This document shows, piece after piece, positions 45,076 to 57,100 of a DNA stretch of 64,000 nt. Numbering within the stretch: position 1 is the stretch's first letter; each line of letters opens with the position of its first letter. Made by a program: the position numbers and the translations under genes. Where the stretch lies: positions 3,415,730 to 3,479,729 of the forward strand of contig CAIIXF020000007.1 of the NCBI GenBank assembly GCA_903813345.2. Reading direction: 5' to 3'. The DNA comes from Owenia fusiformis (lineage: Eukaryota; Annelida; Polychaeta; Sabellida; Oweniidae). The notes beneath the pieces were generated by a model. That model was not told the origin of the DNA and did not search any database. It was given only the letters and a program-made list of their open reading frames with translations.

Positions 45076-46733
45076 ATGCAAATGTATGACATTTAAATAT
45101 TTACATGACAGTTGTAGAATGTTATTATTGTGTAACAACATTGTTTCTAAAGATTATGATATTACTTGTAATTAATTACTGATATATCAAATTCTTGATG
45201 GTTCATAAACTGGTGAGGTTATAATGCATTCTTTAATTGTGAAATTGAGGTTTTGGGTTGTTTACATTTCTGTTCACATTTAATATATATGTCTGTACAT
45301 GTGCTGTACATTCTCGTATATGCACACATTTTAGTTTTGGTCTAGACTGTAATTGGGAAATGTGTAAAAAAAAACACACATTCCTAATATCTAATTGAAA
45401 TGGAACAACTTATGTACATATTGACATTTATCTGGATGCTTTGTAAATTTGGAAATTTATGGACCAGCTTTGTAATTTCGATTAGCAATTCTGTTTCAAA
45501 ATTCATTAATGTAAGCCCATTGCTCCTTCAAGCTACACGTTTCTATATTATAGCTAGTCAGTTGAATGATTTTTCTGGTAGACAATCCAAAGTCCAAGAT
45601 TTATGATTTGTAAGCTAAAATTAGTAATATTTACCATAAGTTAATCTAATTCCTATTTTAGGAAAAATGTTTTTATGTATAATTAATATAACTGAATCAG
45701 CACAAAAAGGCATTCTTTAAACATAATTTCAATTAAAAATGTACTTGGATTATTTTTCTAATATTTGGGGGAAAAAGTCAGATAAAGCTAATTTGATGGT
45801 GTACCCATTTTCATACACATTCTCAAATTCTGCTTCAAAAATGGGTCAAATATGGCTGTGAGAGGATCTGCAGGTTTAGTATAGAGTAGGTCATCTCTGT
45901 GCAATATGCTATGCTTTTTGTACTTAATGTTTTTTACATGTTACGCATAGACCTACACAGCCAGGCCAATCTGGAGTCATATACTAATGCATTTTAAACA
46001 TATTTTAATATTAAGAAATATGAATTTGAAGTAGCATTATCTAAGTCCTAAATAATTAGTAATCATGTATAATATTTAGTTTGAATGAAATCTATGTAAA
46101 TCTATGGTATGTTGTTACATACATGTATTGTATATTATTCTGCCTTATACTAGCCAAAGCTTCCATTTTACAAGTTGTTGATGGATTTTATGAATCAGAA
46201 AAACTTGCTTGATTGCATGATGTATTTATTTCATATCATATCTTCAGATCATATATAAAAGTGGGTGCAATTTCTGTATATTATTAGTCTTTACTATTAT
46301 AGCTGAAAATTATTTTACAATTATACAATCATATACTAGATAGATATATTTTTGACTTTTGAAATATGCTTTAGCTTATTAGAGATTGTATGCCTTTTTG
46401 TATATAAGGCATTTAGCACAACTAGATATAGGCAAGTCATTACTGTAATTCTGTGATGTTGAAATTATGCAAACGATACACAATAATCATGAATGAAAAT
46501 AAGCATGTCAGCAAATGTTGATGCTGATGCGGAAAATTGTCAATTAATTGTAATTTAAACATGGTGATAATTAATAATTTAATATATTATTTACTTTATA
46601 AAATAATTGGAATGACTTATGTTAATTTACCAATTCACTGCCTTTGTAAATGCGTCAAAATAACTATTATAGAATGCGAAGGAAATTTTAGGGCAATGTT
46701 TTTTATTACAGTTGTAAAGTTATTCAACTAAAA

Positions 46734-46874
46734 CCTTGGTCACATTTGCTCCGATTTTCACTACGGCGCCCGGTCGATTGAGTGTTTTGTTCAGAAATGT
46801 ATTCAATTTTGAACAAAATACTCAATCGGCCGGGCGCCGGCCGATGAATCGCAGCAAATGTGACCCAGGCATAA
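46734..46874. mobile_element. GC-rich palindromic MITE (TCACATTTGCT ends)
   Basis: Near-complete inverted repeat: GGTCACATTTGCTCCGATTT...GGCGCCCGGTCGATTGAGT at the left, its complement at the right, short loop. Unusually GC-rich for the region. The end motif TCACATTTG is shared with 56702-56854. Confidence 0.7.
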
Positions 46875-47067
46875 CCAAATGCAATGCATGGAGTCGACGA
46901 TGGTGTAGTTTCATTTGATGGTGTGAATTGCACAGTGGAAATAATGGTATTAATAATTACAAAGAGAGTGATATGTTTTAATGTTATTTCTAGTATATTT
47001 ATCTAAGGTCATGCATTTGACTATGCATTTATTTATGCTTCTTTATCAGAATTATACCTTTGACATT

Positions 47068-47913
47068 AGAGAGATTTCGCACATAAGAGAAAGTACAACT
47101 TATACGTATAGTTTAAAGGATCATGTCGAATTATTATATTTACTAAAATCAATTTTAAATTGTACTTAATGGAACATAACTATTCCCGTTATAGAAAAGC
47201 TCCATCAACTAGAGACTATGAATGCACTGTCATCTGCACGTGTAGATTATGCACATTATAATTAAATGCTTGCTTTCGTGTCCTTGTAGTTGTAGTGTAT
47301 TATAAACACGATCCTTTAAAGGGAGTCATGATTCTTTAAAGTGAGTCATTACATAAACAAGTTGATTATTTCAATGTTTTCATGATCAGTATAAGTTCAA
47401 TGAACTTACAAAACGGTATATTTACGTAGATGATAACGTAACAGTTGGATATCCGTATAAAGATTTGCCTACATGTGTGTGGAACAATTGACCGCAAGCA
47501 TTTTTTCAAATTAATTGGCTGAGTGGGAACAGTATCCAATCAAATACTTTAACCATCAATTTGTAACACCAATCAAACCAGTAGGTTCTAGCAATTCCTG
47601 GAAACGATCCATTCAGTAGCTCAACATATGACACACAGGGTGTTTCATAACGAACATCTCCAAAAAGTCAATTTGAGAAGAGATGGGTCTAAACATATAT
47701 ATGAGCCTATTTTATTCTAGACAAACACATTTGGATCAACTAAACATGCTACAATTCAAGAAAGTACAAATGGCATCCCTTTGACCTGTATTTATTACAG
47801 TCCAAGAAGATCTTTCCTGATGAAAAGCTCACATTATGAAACACCTTGTGCGTTTACCTATAAGTATAAGTATACGTTATAAGTTGTACTTTCACTAGGT
47901 GCGAAATCTCTCT
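47068..47913. mobile_element. Foldback element with AGAGAGATTTCGCAC ends, containing a second MITE
   Basis: AGAGAGATTTCGCAC at 47068 and its complement ending at 47913; the arms continue through AAAGTACAACTTATA. ATT borders both ends. A second element with its own ends sits at 47634-47850. Confidence 0.6.
47634..47850. mobile_element. MITE with CACAGGGTGTTTCATAA-type ends, nested
   Basis: CACAGGGTGTTTCATAACG at the left; the reverse complement of the right end is CACAAGGTGTTTCATAATG. The GGTGTTTCATAA end resembles mariner/IS630-type TIRs (inference). 217 bp, non-coding. Confidence 0.6.
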
Positions 47914-48253
47914 ATTAAGTGATTTTGATTCTCTTAACAGTGAGTGAGTGTAACGCATACGTTAGGATCCCCCAAAATAACTGCTAATTTTTTCCCGACC
48001 TGCAAATGGGGGGGGGGGTGAGAAGAAACGTCCAGTGTTCTATTGAAATAAATAGAATTTTTGCACATCAATATATTATAGTTCTATCCTTAACATATTA
48101 AAGTAAGTCTGAGGCTGTATTATCACCTCCGAGAACAATAGTCTAGCGTGACATATTTGTCTATAGTTTGAATTAACTGCATATCAAGGACCCTCACCAC
48201 TTGGATATAGAACAAAAATCCCTGGTTGGCAAGCACGGACGGTATCTACCATT

Positions 48254-50125
48254 TTACTGCAAATGCTGATACTCTGAACGTTTTGTAACAGATGCCAGAA
48301 ATCTTCCAACTATGTGTGGCTTATATACCCGTATTAAAATCAATGCTATGATAACCAACGCTATGGCGCATATGATGACTGCAGCAAGGGTTCCACAGTC
48401 CATAGAACCACAGCTTGGCGTTGGTGCATTTGGCGCTGGTGGCCCTACCGTCACTGATGCCGCCGCACATTGTATTCCAGAGGCTGAATTAGCGCAACAA
48501 CTGTTTATAGTGTCGTCGCATTGAAGAGAACCAGTGGCACAGCAAGGCTTGTTCCCAATCACATTCCCATTTGGTTCAAAGTTGAAACAAGCGACAGGGG
48601 AGTATGTACAATTGTTCATCCAGCTTTCTAAACCTGGTTTCTCATCGCAATATTCTCCTAGTTCGTCCTCCCCTTCTGAACATTCAGCGTAGCCGTTGCA
48701 CATCATTTCAGAACTGATACACTTCTGGTCTTTACAACAAAAGACACCCTCCATATGCTGACCCGTGTAACCTTCCTTATCAATATATAGGGTCACTCTG
48801 GCATGGAGCTTATTACCTTCGGGGTATGCATTCCTCACTCTTACATAAATGAACTCCTGTAAGTTTGGCTCGTTCCGGATATTGTCTAGATATATTGTCA
48901 TATTCGGTTGGAAATTGTAGCTACTTATTTTAGTATCTAGTTTGTACTTCCCACTGCCTTCTGCCTCAGGTACGACTTCACCAGGGCTACTCATGGTATA
49001 GATCTCCAGGTAGCTCTCTATCCCCCAGCTGTCATAAAGGTCCTCTATGACAGTCCCATTATCTAAGCCTGAAGATACTAAGACGAGATCCGTAATTTGG
49101 AATTGGATCTTCATAGGTGTTAACCAGTTCATGGTCCAAATACACTCGTGTGCTTTACCCAATGTCTCATAATCGACATCTATGTTAATAGGGATCACCC
49201 AGGCTGTGTTAATGGCCATATTATCACCACATCCGGTGTTGGTTGTGGCTGGCATGAGAAAATCCGTGGTATGGGCATAGTCCAGTGGTAAGAATCTGTA
49301 GGTTAATCTAAACTGGTCGTTTAGGTCCGACGTGATTACTAAAGTTATATATGACGTTGTGCTAACGAAAGAAGGTGGCCTTGCCTGTTCGGTAACAGTT
49401 GCCTCATACAATGTCGTGAAGTTATCAGATGGGCCATCCCCAATGGCAACACCAGCAACAGAGTCTAGAATGTTGATTGCAATGACGCCACCGGCGATAT
49501 TTTGTAAGGTGAGCATGCAACCACTATCAAAACTACTCGTTGATGCCGATTTATCCCATAACAACCTACCATATGGTCGTAAAGAGCTGTTGGATCCAAC
49601 TATTGTTTGATTAACTGGATAAATTCTTGGGTCACCATCGGGGACTATACCTTCATATGGGACACATTTCCCCACACGTTTCCTTTGTAGTGTTGCAGTG
49701 ACTGCACACCCATCCTCCGTTACGCTCACAAACGCTGCTGGCAACGCTGCAAAATAATTAGCTTCAAACTCGCATAGTTTCTTCTGAATCGATGTGTGGA
49801 GATCTGGGCTTGTAGTGATGTTAAACTTTTCACATTGTTCTGCATATGTAGCGTTATCTGTACAGATTGGGTCATTATTTGTTATGTTGGCAACAGCGAT
49901 AAAGTTTGTGTAAAAATTCTCAACAAGATAACGATCGAATGTACTGTTGAGAGTATACATTGAGAAATGATATGAACAGTTACTACGCATAACAGTTGGG
50001 TCCAGCTCGCAAGTAGGTGGACTGTTCAATTCGTTTAGATCGTCAATCGTTTCTGTATATCCATTCCCTAATAGTAAAATTAAAAGACTAACCAATGCTG
50101 TCCGTCCAATTTCGTTCAAATACAT
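48254..50125 (-). CDS. Intronless single-pass membrane protein with CUB-like regions and an LDL-receptor class A repeat
   Basis: One uninterrupted 623-codon frame. The frame is open to 50152, but that upstream codon is GTG. The first ATG is at 50125 with A at -3 and is followed at once by a signal peptide (MYLNEIGRTALVSLLILLLG). Seen, in order: a Cys-containing N-terminal region with many NxS/T sites; a CUB-like beta-rich stretch about 190-280 (LWDKSASTSSFDSGCMLTLQ..., ITLVITSD); a second, longer CUB-like region about 299-450 (CGDNMAINTAWVIPINIDVD to LHARVTLYI); LDLa repeat 462-493 (CCKDQKCISSEMMCNGYAEC then SEGEDE); a Cys-rich juxtamembrane part; a transmembrane helix about 579-599; and a 24-residue basic tail. 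Likely a cell-surface binding or adhesion receptor; ligand unknown. The lack of introns is unusual here. Confidence 0.85.
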   Translation of the reverse strand: MYLNEIGRTALVSLLILLLGNGYTETIDDLNELNSPPTCELDPTVMRSNCSYHFSMYTLNSTFDRYLVENFYTNFIAVANITNNDPICTDNATYAEQCEKFNITTSPDLHTSIQKKLCEFEANYFAALPAAFVSVTEDGCAVTATLQRKRVGKCVPYEGIVPDGDPRIYPVNQTIVGSNSSLRPYGRLLWDKSASTSSFDSGCMLTLQNIAGGVIAINILDSVAGVAIGDGPSDNFTTLYEATVTEQARPPSFVSTTSYITLVITSDLNDQFRLTYRFLPLDYAHTTDFLMPATTNTGCGDNMAINTAWVIPINIDVDYETLGKAHECIWTMNWLTPMKIQFQITDLVLVSSGLDNGTVIEDLYDSWGIESYLEIYTMSSPGEVVPEAEGSGKYKLDTKISSYNFQPNMTIYLDNIRNEPNLQEFIYVRVRNAYPEGNKLHARVTLYIDKEGYTGQHMEGVFCCKDQKCISSEMMCNGYAECSEGEDELGEYCDEKPGLESWMNNCTYSPVACFNFEPNGNVIGNKPCCATGSLQCDDTINSCCANSASGIQCAAASVTVGPPAPNAPTPSCGSMDCGTLAAVIICAIALVIIALILIRVYKPHIVGRFLASVTKRSEYQHLQ

Positions 50126-50714
50126 TTTTGTTTTTTTACGATCTGATGTCACGAATCAATTTGTTTTAGTTGTATCCAAAGGATGACACGGAACTCAATC
50201 GTCCTGGCTACGTTATTTAAAGCAGTTGCACATATTTGTTCATTTCATATCGTGGACCATGTCCTTAATAAAACAATTCTTTGTCGTACTTATATTCTTT
50301 ATCAATGACAGATCACGAGATGTACTTGTATTTGATCAAGTATTGAGTTATCACTAGAAACACGTCTCACCTTAGCATTATATTTTCACCCTATTTATTT
50401 TTTTGCAAATTACATTAATTCTTAATAGTATTTCTGCCCCGAAAGAATGACATAGGTGGGATGTCTTGCGGGATTGTTCTGTTTTTGGTATGCTCTACTT
50501 CCATCATTCTCGTAGAAGAGTATCAAGGCATGTGTTCATCAAAAACCTTCAATTTTTGCATAGCTTTATCAGTTTTTTCAAACTTTTCAGAATCAAATAG
50601 GAGCTGTCAAATCAGGTTTTAATACCCACTTCGATAGTTCATTTTAAGAGATTTTATAGATTGAATCCCCCTCAAGCCGCCACTTTTATTTGCGAAAAAT
50701 CATATTTGATTTCT

Positions 50715-50940
50715 AGACGTTTCCGATAAATCGTGCCATCTTTCGATCCATTAGAGAAACCACAATATATTGGCTAGATTGATGATGTCATAGGTTGTAC
50801 TTTATAAAATTAGCAAAAAGTAAATACCATTTTTAAATGGGCAGTTTGCTACCTACAGCCAATGACATCATAAATCTAGCCAATAAGTTATAGTTTCCCT
50901 GATGGATCAAAAGAGGGCACGATTTATCGGTAAACGTCTA
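50715..50940. repeat. Inverted repeat (foldback) between the CUB/LDLa and CILP genes
   Basis: Arms about 50715-50798 and 50860-50940 are complementary (TAGACGTTTCCGATAAATCG against CGATTTATCGGTAAACGTCT; TTGGCTAGATTGATGATGTC against its complement). Flanking GCCAC..TTTTAT..GCGAAA strings occur in direct orientation on both sides. Confidence 0.65.
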
Positions 50941-51255
50941 TTATGGTTTTGAAATTCAAAGATCCAAAATGGCCACCTCTTTTATCAGCGAAATATCGCT
51001 TTTTGTGTCATAAATCCATAAATTTTTCTTGAAATTGTAAAGGCAGGTAAATGCCGGATTAGAATAATGTTGAAAAATTTTGGCAAACTGTCTCGTAAAT
51101 TTCATAATTACCACTTACTTGTAGTGCTATGTAACATTTCAATTTCTGGAAATTGAACTATCTATTCATTGGCATTGAGATTATATCATATATAAGTAAG
51201 TAGCACAATACTAAATATGTTATTAAAAGGGTTTGAACATAAATTTCATGTTTAA

Positions 51256-51366
51256 TTCACCACCCTGTACCTGTGACCTTCAAAAATCTTTGTTTCACCA
51301 CCCTGCACCTGTGACCTTCAAGAATCTTTGTTTCACCACCCTGTACCTGTGACCTTCAAGAATCTA
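51256..51366. repeat. 38-bp tandem repeat, three units
   Basis: TTCACCACCCTGTACCTGTG followed by ACCTTCAAGAATCTTTG, three near-identical copies. Downstream of the CILP-like gene (51367-51958 otherwise unremarkable). Confidence 0.9.
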
Positions 51367-51958
51367 CAACCACTGGACGGCACAATAGAAAAACTCATGT
51401 TTGTCCTGAGTAGGTTGATCTTAAAAATATATCTCCATTCAAATAATTATATTTTACGGCACATCCTGTAAAAATCCAATTTATTAATTATTTTAGATAG
51501 TCTGTCTATTTATGATTCACTACTATTTGTAGCAGTGTTATTGGGTTGGTAAGCAGCGCAACCAAGCCATATATCTTGTACAAAGTTAGAATGCATCCTA
51601 TATATAGCTAGCTTTATTCTTGGAAAAATCTGGGATAATGATAATACAATATTAATTTGAGAAATAGTCCATTTAACGTGACATCTACTTACTAGATATA
51701 GTATTAAGTTCAACAGTTCCAACATTCTTGTTTCTCTCTATTGGCCACATGTAGTAGCCCGGTCATCAATAATGTTTGTCAAATTATTCATTGCCCCTTT
51801 AATCATCAAAAAGAATGACTTTAACATATGTTTCGTGAAATATCCGGAAATTAAAGTAAGTGAACTAAAGGCGGTTGGAAAAAGAAAATAGGATGCTCAT
51901 TTTAGGTTTGTTAAAGTCTTCAATTATTTTCGCATTTGTGAATGACATACATAACGAG

Positions 51959-54168
51959 TTAACCACAAACAAACTCAAGTCCTATGCCTGAACCATATTC
52001 CGTTTCATCCTTGCATGATTGCTTTTGTGGGGACATAGAGCCGCATTCGCACCTTCTTCTCGCTTCATTCATTGCGTCTTGGTCGCTCTTACTCTGGTGA
52101 TCGTATAGCCCATATTTTGGCCCAGTTGGTTCACTTTCGAGTGGATGAAGAAACGAAAAAATGGATTCCGGATTTTGTTTCCTGTTATCAAGCAAAAGCT
52201 GCTTTGCTGAATTCAAACGACAGTCTCCTTGAACATAAATATCTACCTGTGTTCTATCTGTCCCAGTCCCGGTGGATACTAGTATCGGCCCGGACGTCTT
52301 GATTTCTACACATGCTATTTGTTGATATGTTGTCTCTTCTTTAATTCCGTAAGTTTTGCCAATTACTTCTAGATTCTGACCACCTTTACTGACTGCACGC
52401 ACTTTTGATTCACCCGAGGAACTTCTAGTGACTTTAACTTTCAGGTATACCACTTTAAAGTCTATATTAGGAAACCAAACTAGTGAAAGTGCAGTGTTGT
52501 CCGGGCAATTGCTTGGTTTAAGGCACACTTCATACGAGTATGAATGAGACTTTGCCTTGTAAAATTTGAAATGCGGACTTGACGACGATGACTCCATACA
52601 GTCTCTGAATGCTACTGCAACTGGGTACATACACCCACTAGGGTTGCATAATCTACAAACGGCATTTTTCGGGTTTTGTTTGCAGTTCTTGCATGTATCG
52701 CTATTTTGAGGCAGGCATCCACTTGTTGATGTTGAATAAAATATTGGACCGTATTCTGGAGCGTTTGTGGCTTTTACTTTGGCCACAGCATCATAGTCTT
52801 CTTTCCCCTTTCCGCCTTGGCCAAACTTTTCTATAGTAACCTCAACACCAGCTACGTTCGGTGCACTTCCTCCCAATGATGTTGATGTTTGAAGAGAACC
52901 TTCAGCATCAGTTGCCCGGATGTAACCATGAAACTGTCCATTTTGGCAAACGGTCATTATGCAGTTGCCCTCAGACCGCTCCTTTCCTGGTCCTCCATTA
53001 TATGCGTTTCGACCTGTAGTATACCGGCGTATACCTCCCGTGAAGGCGTTCTGCGAGATAACAGTTGGTTCGAATTTTGATGTTGACAATGGTGACTGGT
53101 TAGAGGAGTCAACGTAAGCCCTGACGTTAGCATAACAATAGTCAAGAACTTTTCTGTCGAAGTTAACCCAATAACGGTCTCTGATGACGATATCTCCAAT
53201 GAAGAAATTATACCGCTGTCGTTTTCTGCGTGATAAATGTGAAAGTGTGGGTGAAACTGGGCGCAGTGGTCCTTCGATAACCCATCTTCCCGTGTCAGTG
53301 TTATACGTCCAGAGACTGACATCCGTATAGCTTGCGTTCGTTTCACCGATGAATTCGGCCTCTATTGCGACCTCGACTTTTCCTTTGAGACCCAATGGTT
53401 TACCATTGGCATCATTAAAACTCATATGGAATTGTCCTTGGGTGTCCAACTGTTCTACCTCGCCATTTTCATTCACAGACGTTAGATCTCCTGGCATTTC
53501 ATCAATACTGATGGGATCTCTAGGATCAATGAAGTCCATGGATGCCTTGACCTTTCCTTCATATTTTTCACCGTCATTTGTGTAAAACGAGTCACCAGGG
53601 ATAAGAAGTTCAGCAACAGGTTCGCCAGAGGAAAGATCTCTTGCCAGGGACATGCTTTGGGGTTGTTTGGAATCGATCTCTACGATATTGGACTTTCTCT
53701 TTATCGGAAAATCTTTCAAAAACGTTCCGGAAAAATCCCTCGGAAGATCAAACGCTTTGGATGTTTCGATAAAGTCATCAGATATCAGATTCTCTCGAAT
53801 CATCACCACTATTCTTGTCATGTGACGTGGTATTTTGAACTCGAATTCACCATCTAAGCCGGTAAACGATACTTTCTCGCCATTCAAAAACACATCGCCA
53901 TAGATCAACGGACGATTGATGTCCCTGGAGTCATATGCCCTTCCTTTGAAGACCCCTTCAACTGGAAGATATGTTATTGCGGTTGGTTCATTCCCATCCA
54001 GACGGTTAACTTGGTTGCATGGAATACATCCACATTCTAGAGTCACTACGACGATCAGTGTGTAGCCATTACAAAACAGCTGGCGGAGTTCTTGTCTGGT
54101 TGGACCACAGCAGTACTCCGCTGCGTCTACCATATTGGACGATAAACATGGGTTGCCCTGGCATTTAC
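51959..54168 (-). CDS. CILP-like exon 8 (large 3' exon, CILP core, furin site)
   Basis: Acceptor GATCTATTTAG at 54169-54170. Starts GKCQGNPCLSSNMVDAAEYC. Includes a carboxypeptidase-regulatory-like segment (GRAYDSRDINRPLIYGDVFL), the RRKRQR basic site and a Cys-rich C-terminal domain, ending GLEFVCG and TAA. The upstream in-frame ATG at 54181 lies in the intron and is not a start. Confidence 0.93.
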
Positions 54169-57100
54169 CTAAATAGATCATTTTATTACTGACTGAAATG
54201 TTCTGTATTGATATGGATTCGAGATCGGGTAAAATCTATTTCAATAGTAGTTGACAAACTATGCTGAAAAATCTATTTCAATCTTATGTTGCCAAAGGCG
54301 TTGATAGAAATGCGTTCTGGAATGGGGTCTACTGTTTTCAGTGAAACGCTATGTAATTGAATTTATAATTGCATTTCAAGAATGATACATTTTTCACTAA
54401 AACTGATATATACTTGAGACATGTTCACTCTGATGCATAGACTCACCGATAGGATACATGACGTCGCCATTTTGTGGACAGTCCTGTGGAAGTTCTTTTA
54501 ATTCATCCCCAGGATTTGAGTCACAGAAATCATCCAAACTCTCTGAAAATTTCACTATGGTTAGCAATGTCATCTTATTTCATCTCGGTCGTGAGATATT
54601 ATGAGATGATGAGACTGACATCTTGTAATCGATCGGTATCGATATCTCCAAATCGGGACTAACGGAAAACGTCACCAGTAGGAGAGATTTCCTCAATCCC
54701 TTCGTCATTTTAACGTTTGAAATTTGATCATCTTGAACGTCCCCTTCGTTGCCAAGTGTCTTGAATATGCCTCAGAACGCAAAATCAAAATGAGACCTGA
54801 AGGTGGTGGAACCAATACATCGGGAAAACATTCAATTGTCACAAATTAACACTCAAAGCTCTTGTTTTTCAATAATGTGTTAACCAATGAGTTTTTTTCA
54901 AAATCAAAATATTTCTCAGTTTGACCCCACATTTTAGAAAAGCAAGGTATGGCTGTCAATTTATAACTACGAAATGTTTTTCCGTCCTGGAAAGTGATGA
55001 GCGCATTGGCAGGTGAGGAAACACTATGAAACGTCCGCAGAATACCAAATAAAACTGCACCTACCCGTGTACTCTACGAAAATACTCTCCGAGTTTTTAC
55101 CCCCTGACGTGACAGAAGCAAAATTACTACACAATCACTTGTTGTCAGGTGCAATATTAATATTATTTTCTATAGTAGAAAAATGTATAATAATATCTTC
55201 GACAAAATTAGCATTGCTTGGTGGTGACAAATCTCACCTTTAACAATGAGTTGTGCAGAGTCTGACATCATAGAAGAGTAATCATTGTTCGCTCTGCATT
55301 TATACATTCCATTGTCGTCTAACTTCACCGACTCTAAGAGGAGAATGTTACTCTTGCCGTAAATACTTTCGTCCAAAAGATTACCATTTTTGAACCTAAA
55401 GAAATCGCAAGAATCACGCAAATCACAGTATGTTTGAATTCCCGGAAAATGAAACCCATATATGGCGACAGTTTGCGGTTCTTCATCTCTAGTAGTGTGA
55501 TTTTTTAGTAGATGATTGGGTCGATGTTGGTATGATTTTGTGATCGAATGGCTTTAAAATGCACATCCTCTCTAAAAAGGAAGAGCGTGTAATGCTATTG
55601 GATAAGAAATCAGCTCTACGCTAATGATGATCATTTCCCGACAGAGTAAAGGCTTTTAAATTTTTAACTCACCATTCGAAGTATTCGGGAGATGGTTTAC
55701 CGGTCGCCTCACACGTAAAATTGATAGTGCCTCCAACTAACGCTACCTTGTCGAATGGCTGTTTATACATTTCAATTGGTTCTGTAACATAGATAAACAC
55801 ATTGCCCATCAGTTGTGACTAGAACTCACGTCATTATAAATTACGCTTCTTTCATGTTCCCTTCTAGGTCTAGAACTGCATAAATGATTAACGAATTTAA
55901 GACCAAGACTCATTTGCATTGTTTGCTGAATCATACCATGAAGGTGTTGTTTCCGATCCTTTGCATGACCGCGCAGCGGGAATGCAAAGTTAAGGAAACA
56001 ACGCCTGGGTGGAATGAAGCAGCTACAATGGATTGACTTGGGGTTAAATTCTTTTCACGCATTGCAATTTTTCTATTGCCTAGCTATGTGTGAATCTATT
56101 ATTTTGCACATACAATTGGCACATAAGGCACTTGTGGTATCTTCTTATTTAGAGTTCATCTTTTATGTAACAGAGTTCTTCTATAATGCAACTTTTATAC
56201 ATGAATAGGATAAAATATCTCTCAGTATAAATACTAACCCAATACAGCAAGGATAACCATAGATGCGTTGCTAGCTTTGGCTATCGTATCCACATAACCA
56301 GCTTTCTTCAAGACAATTGTGTCACTGTTGCACAATCTTTCTACTGTGGTCGTACCATCGTCACCCGTTACAGCCATGACACTATACGCAGTCTCGGCTC
56401 TTGCAACAGTCGCTCCATCCAATGGAACCATTCGGGAACTGTAAGCCCCTACGGTTGTTTGGCTCCTTGTACACTCACAGGCGGTACAGTCTTCGTTGCG
56501 AACACCATCGACACAGAGAATATTGCAATCTGTAAAGCAGACATACGCCCCCTCCATAAGTTTGGCAACTGGAACTCCGCGTTGGATAGTGAGTTAAACT
56601 CGGACTTTGATTGAATCTTAATTCTGTTCTTCGTCAGGTATACTTGGGAGAGTTTATGACTTGATTTTGTTCAAATTGCCAAACATAAACGTGTTTTATA
56701 CCTCAGTCACATTTGATCAACGGCAACCGTACGGCGGTCGTAGCTTTCAAAAATCACAGCATAATATAGGGACAGTAGTACGATGTAGATTTTCTATATC
56801 GATTTTGTGAAGCTACGGCCGCCGTGTGACCACCGTAGAGCAAGTGTGACTGAGACTTATAGCACGTGGTTCAAATGGGGACTTCGGGTTGCCAAACTTT
56901 TGAAGGGGAGTGTACTAGATCACATAAGAATGATAAAAACAATAGTTGTTGTACTAAAGTGTCACATATTTATTGTAACTCAATGGTCAACAATTCAGAT
57001 TAATTAATAAGTAAAATTGAATACCTGGACATTTCCCAGGACTGCATTCTCTTGAAATCGTGAAAAACCCATCGCAATCGATATCAGTGTCTCTTTGTTT

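Noticed and set aside
50126-50152. Extended N-terminus of the CUB/LDLa protein (start at 50152)
   Set aside because: The first codon there is GTG. The first ATG is at 50125 and is directly followed by a signal peptide.
52957-53346. 129-codon minus-strand ORF inside CILP exon 8, and plus-strand ORFs at 48312, 49332, 52072, 53349
   Set aside because: Other-frame or antisense shadows of the two large conserved coding exons.
54169-54181. ATG at 54181 as start of a separate 740-residue protein
   Set aside because: It lies in an intron. The TTTAG acceptor at 54169-54170 joins in frame to exon 7 of the CILP-like gene, and the CILP block IGKCQGNPC spans the junction.
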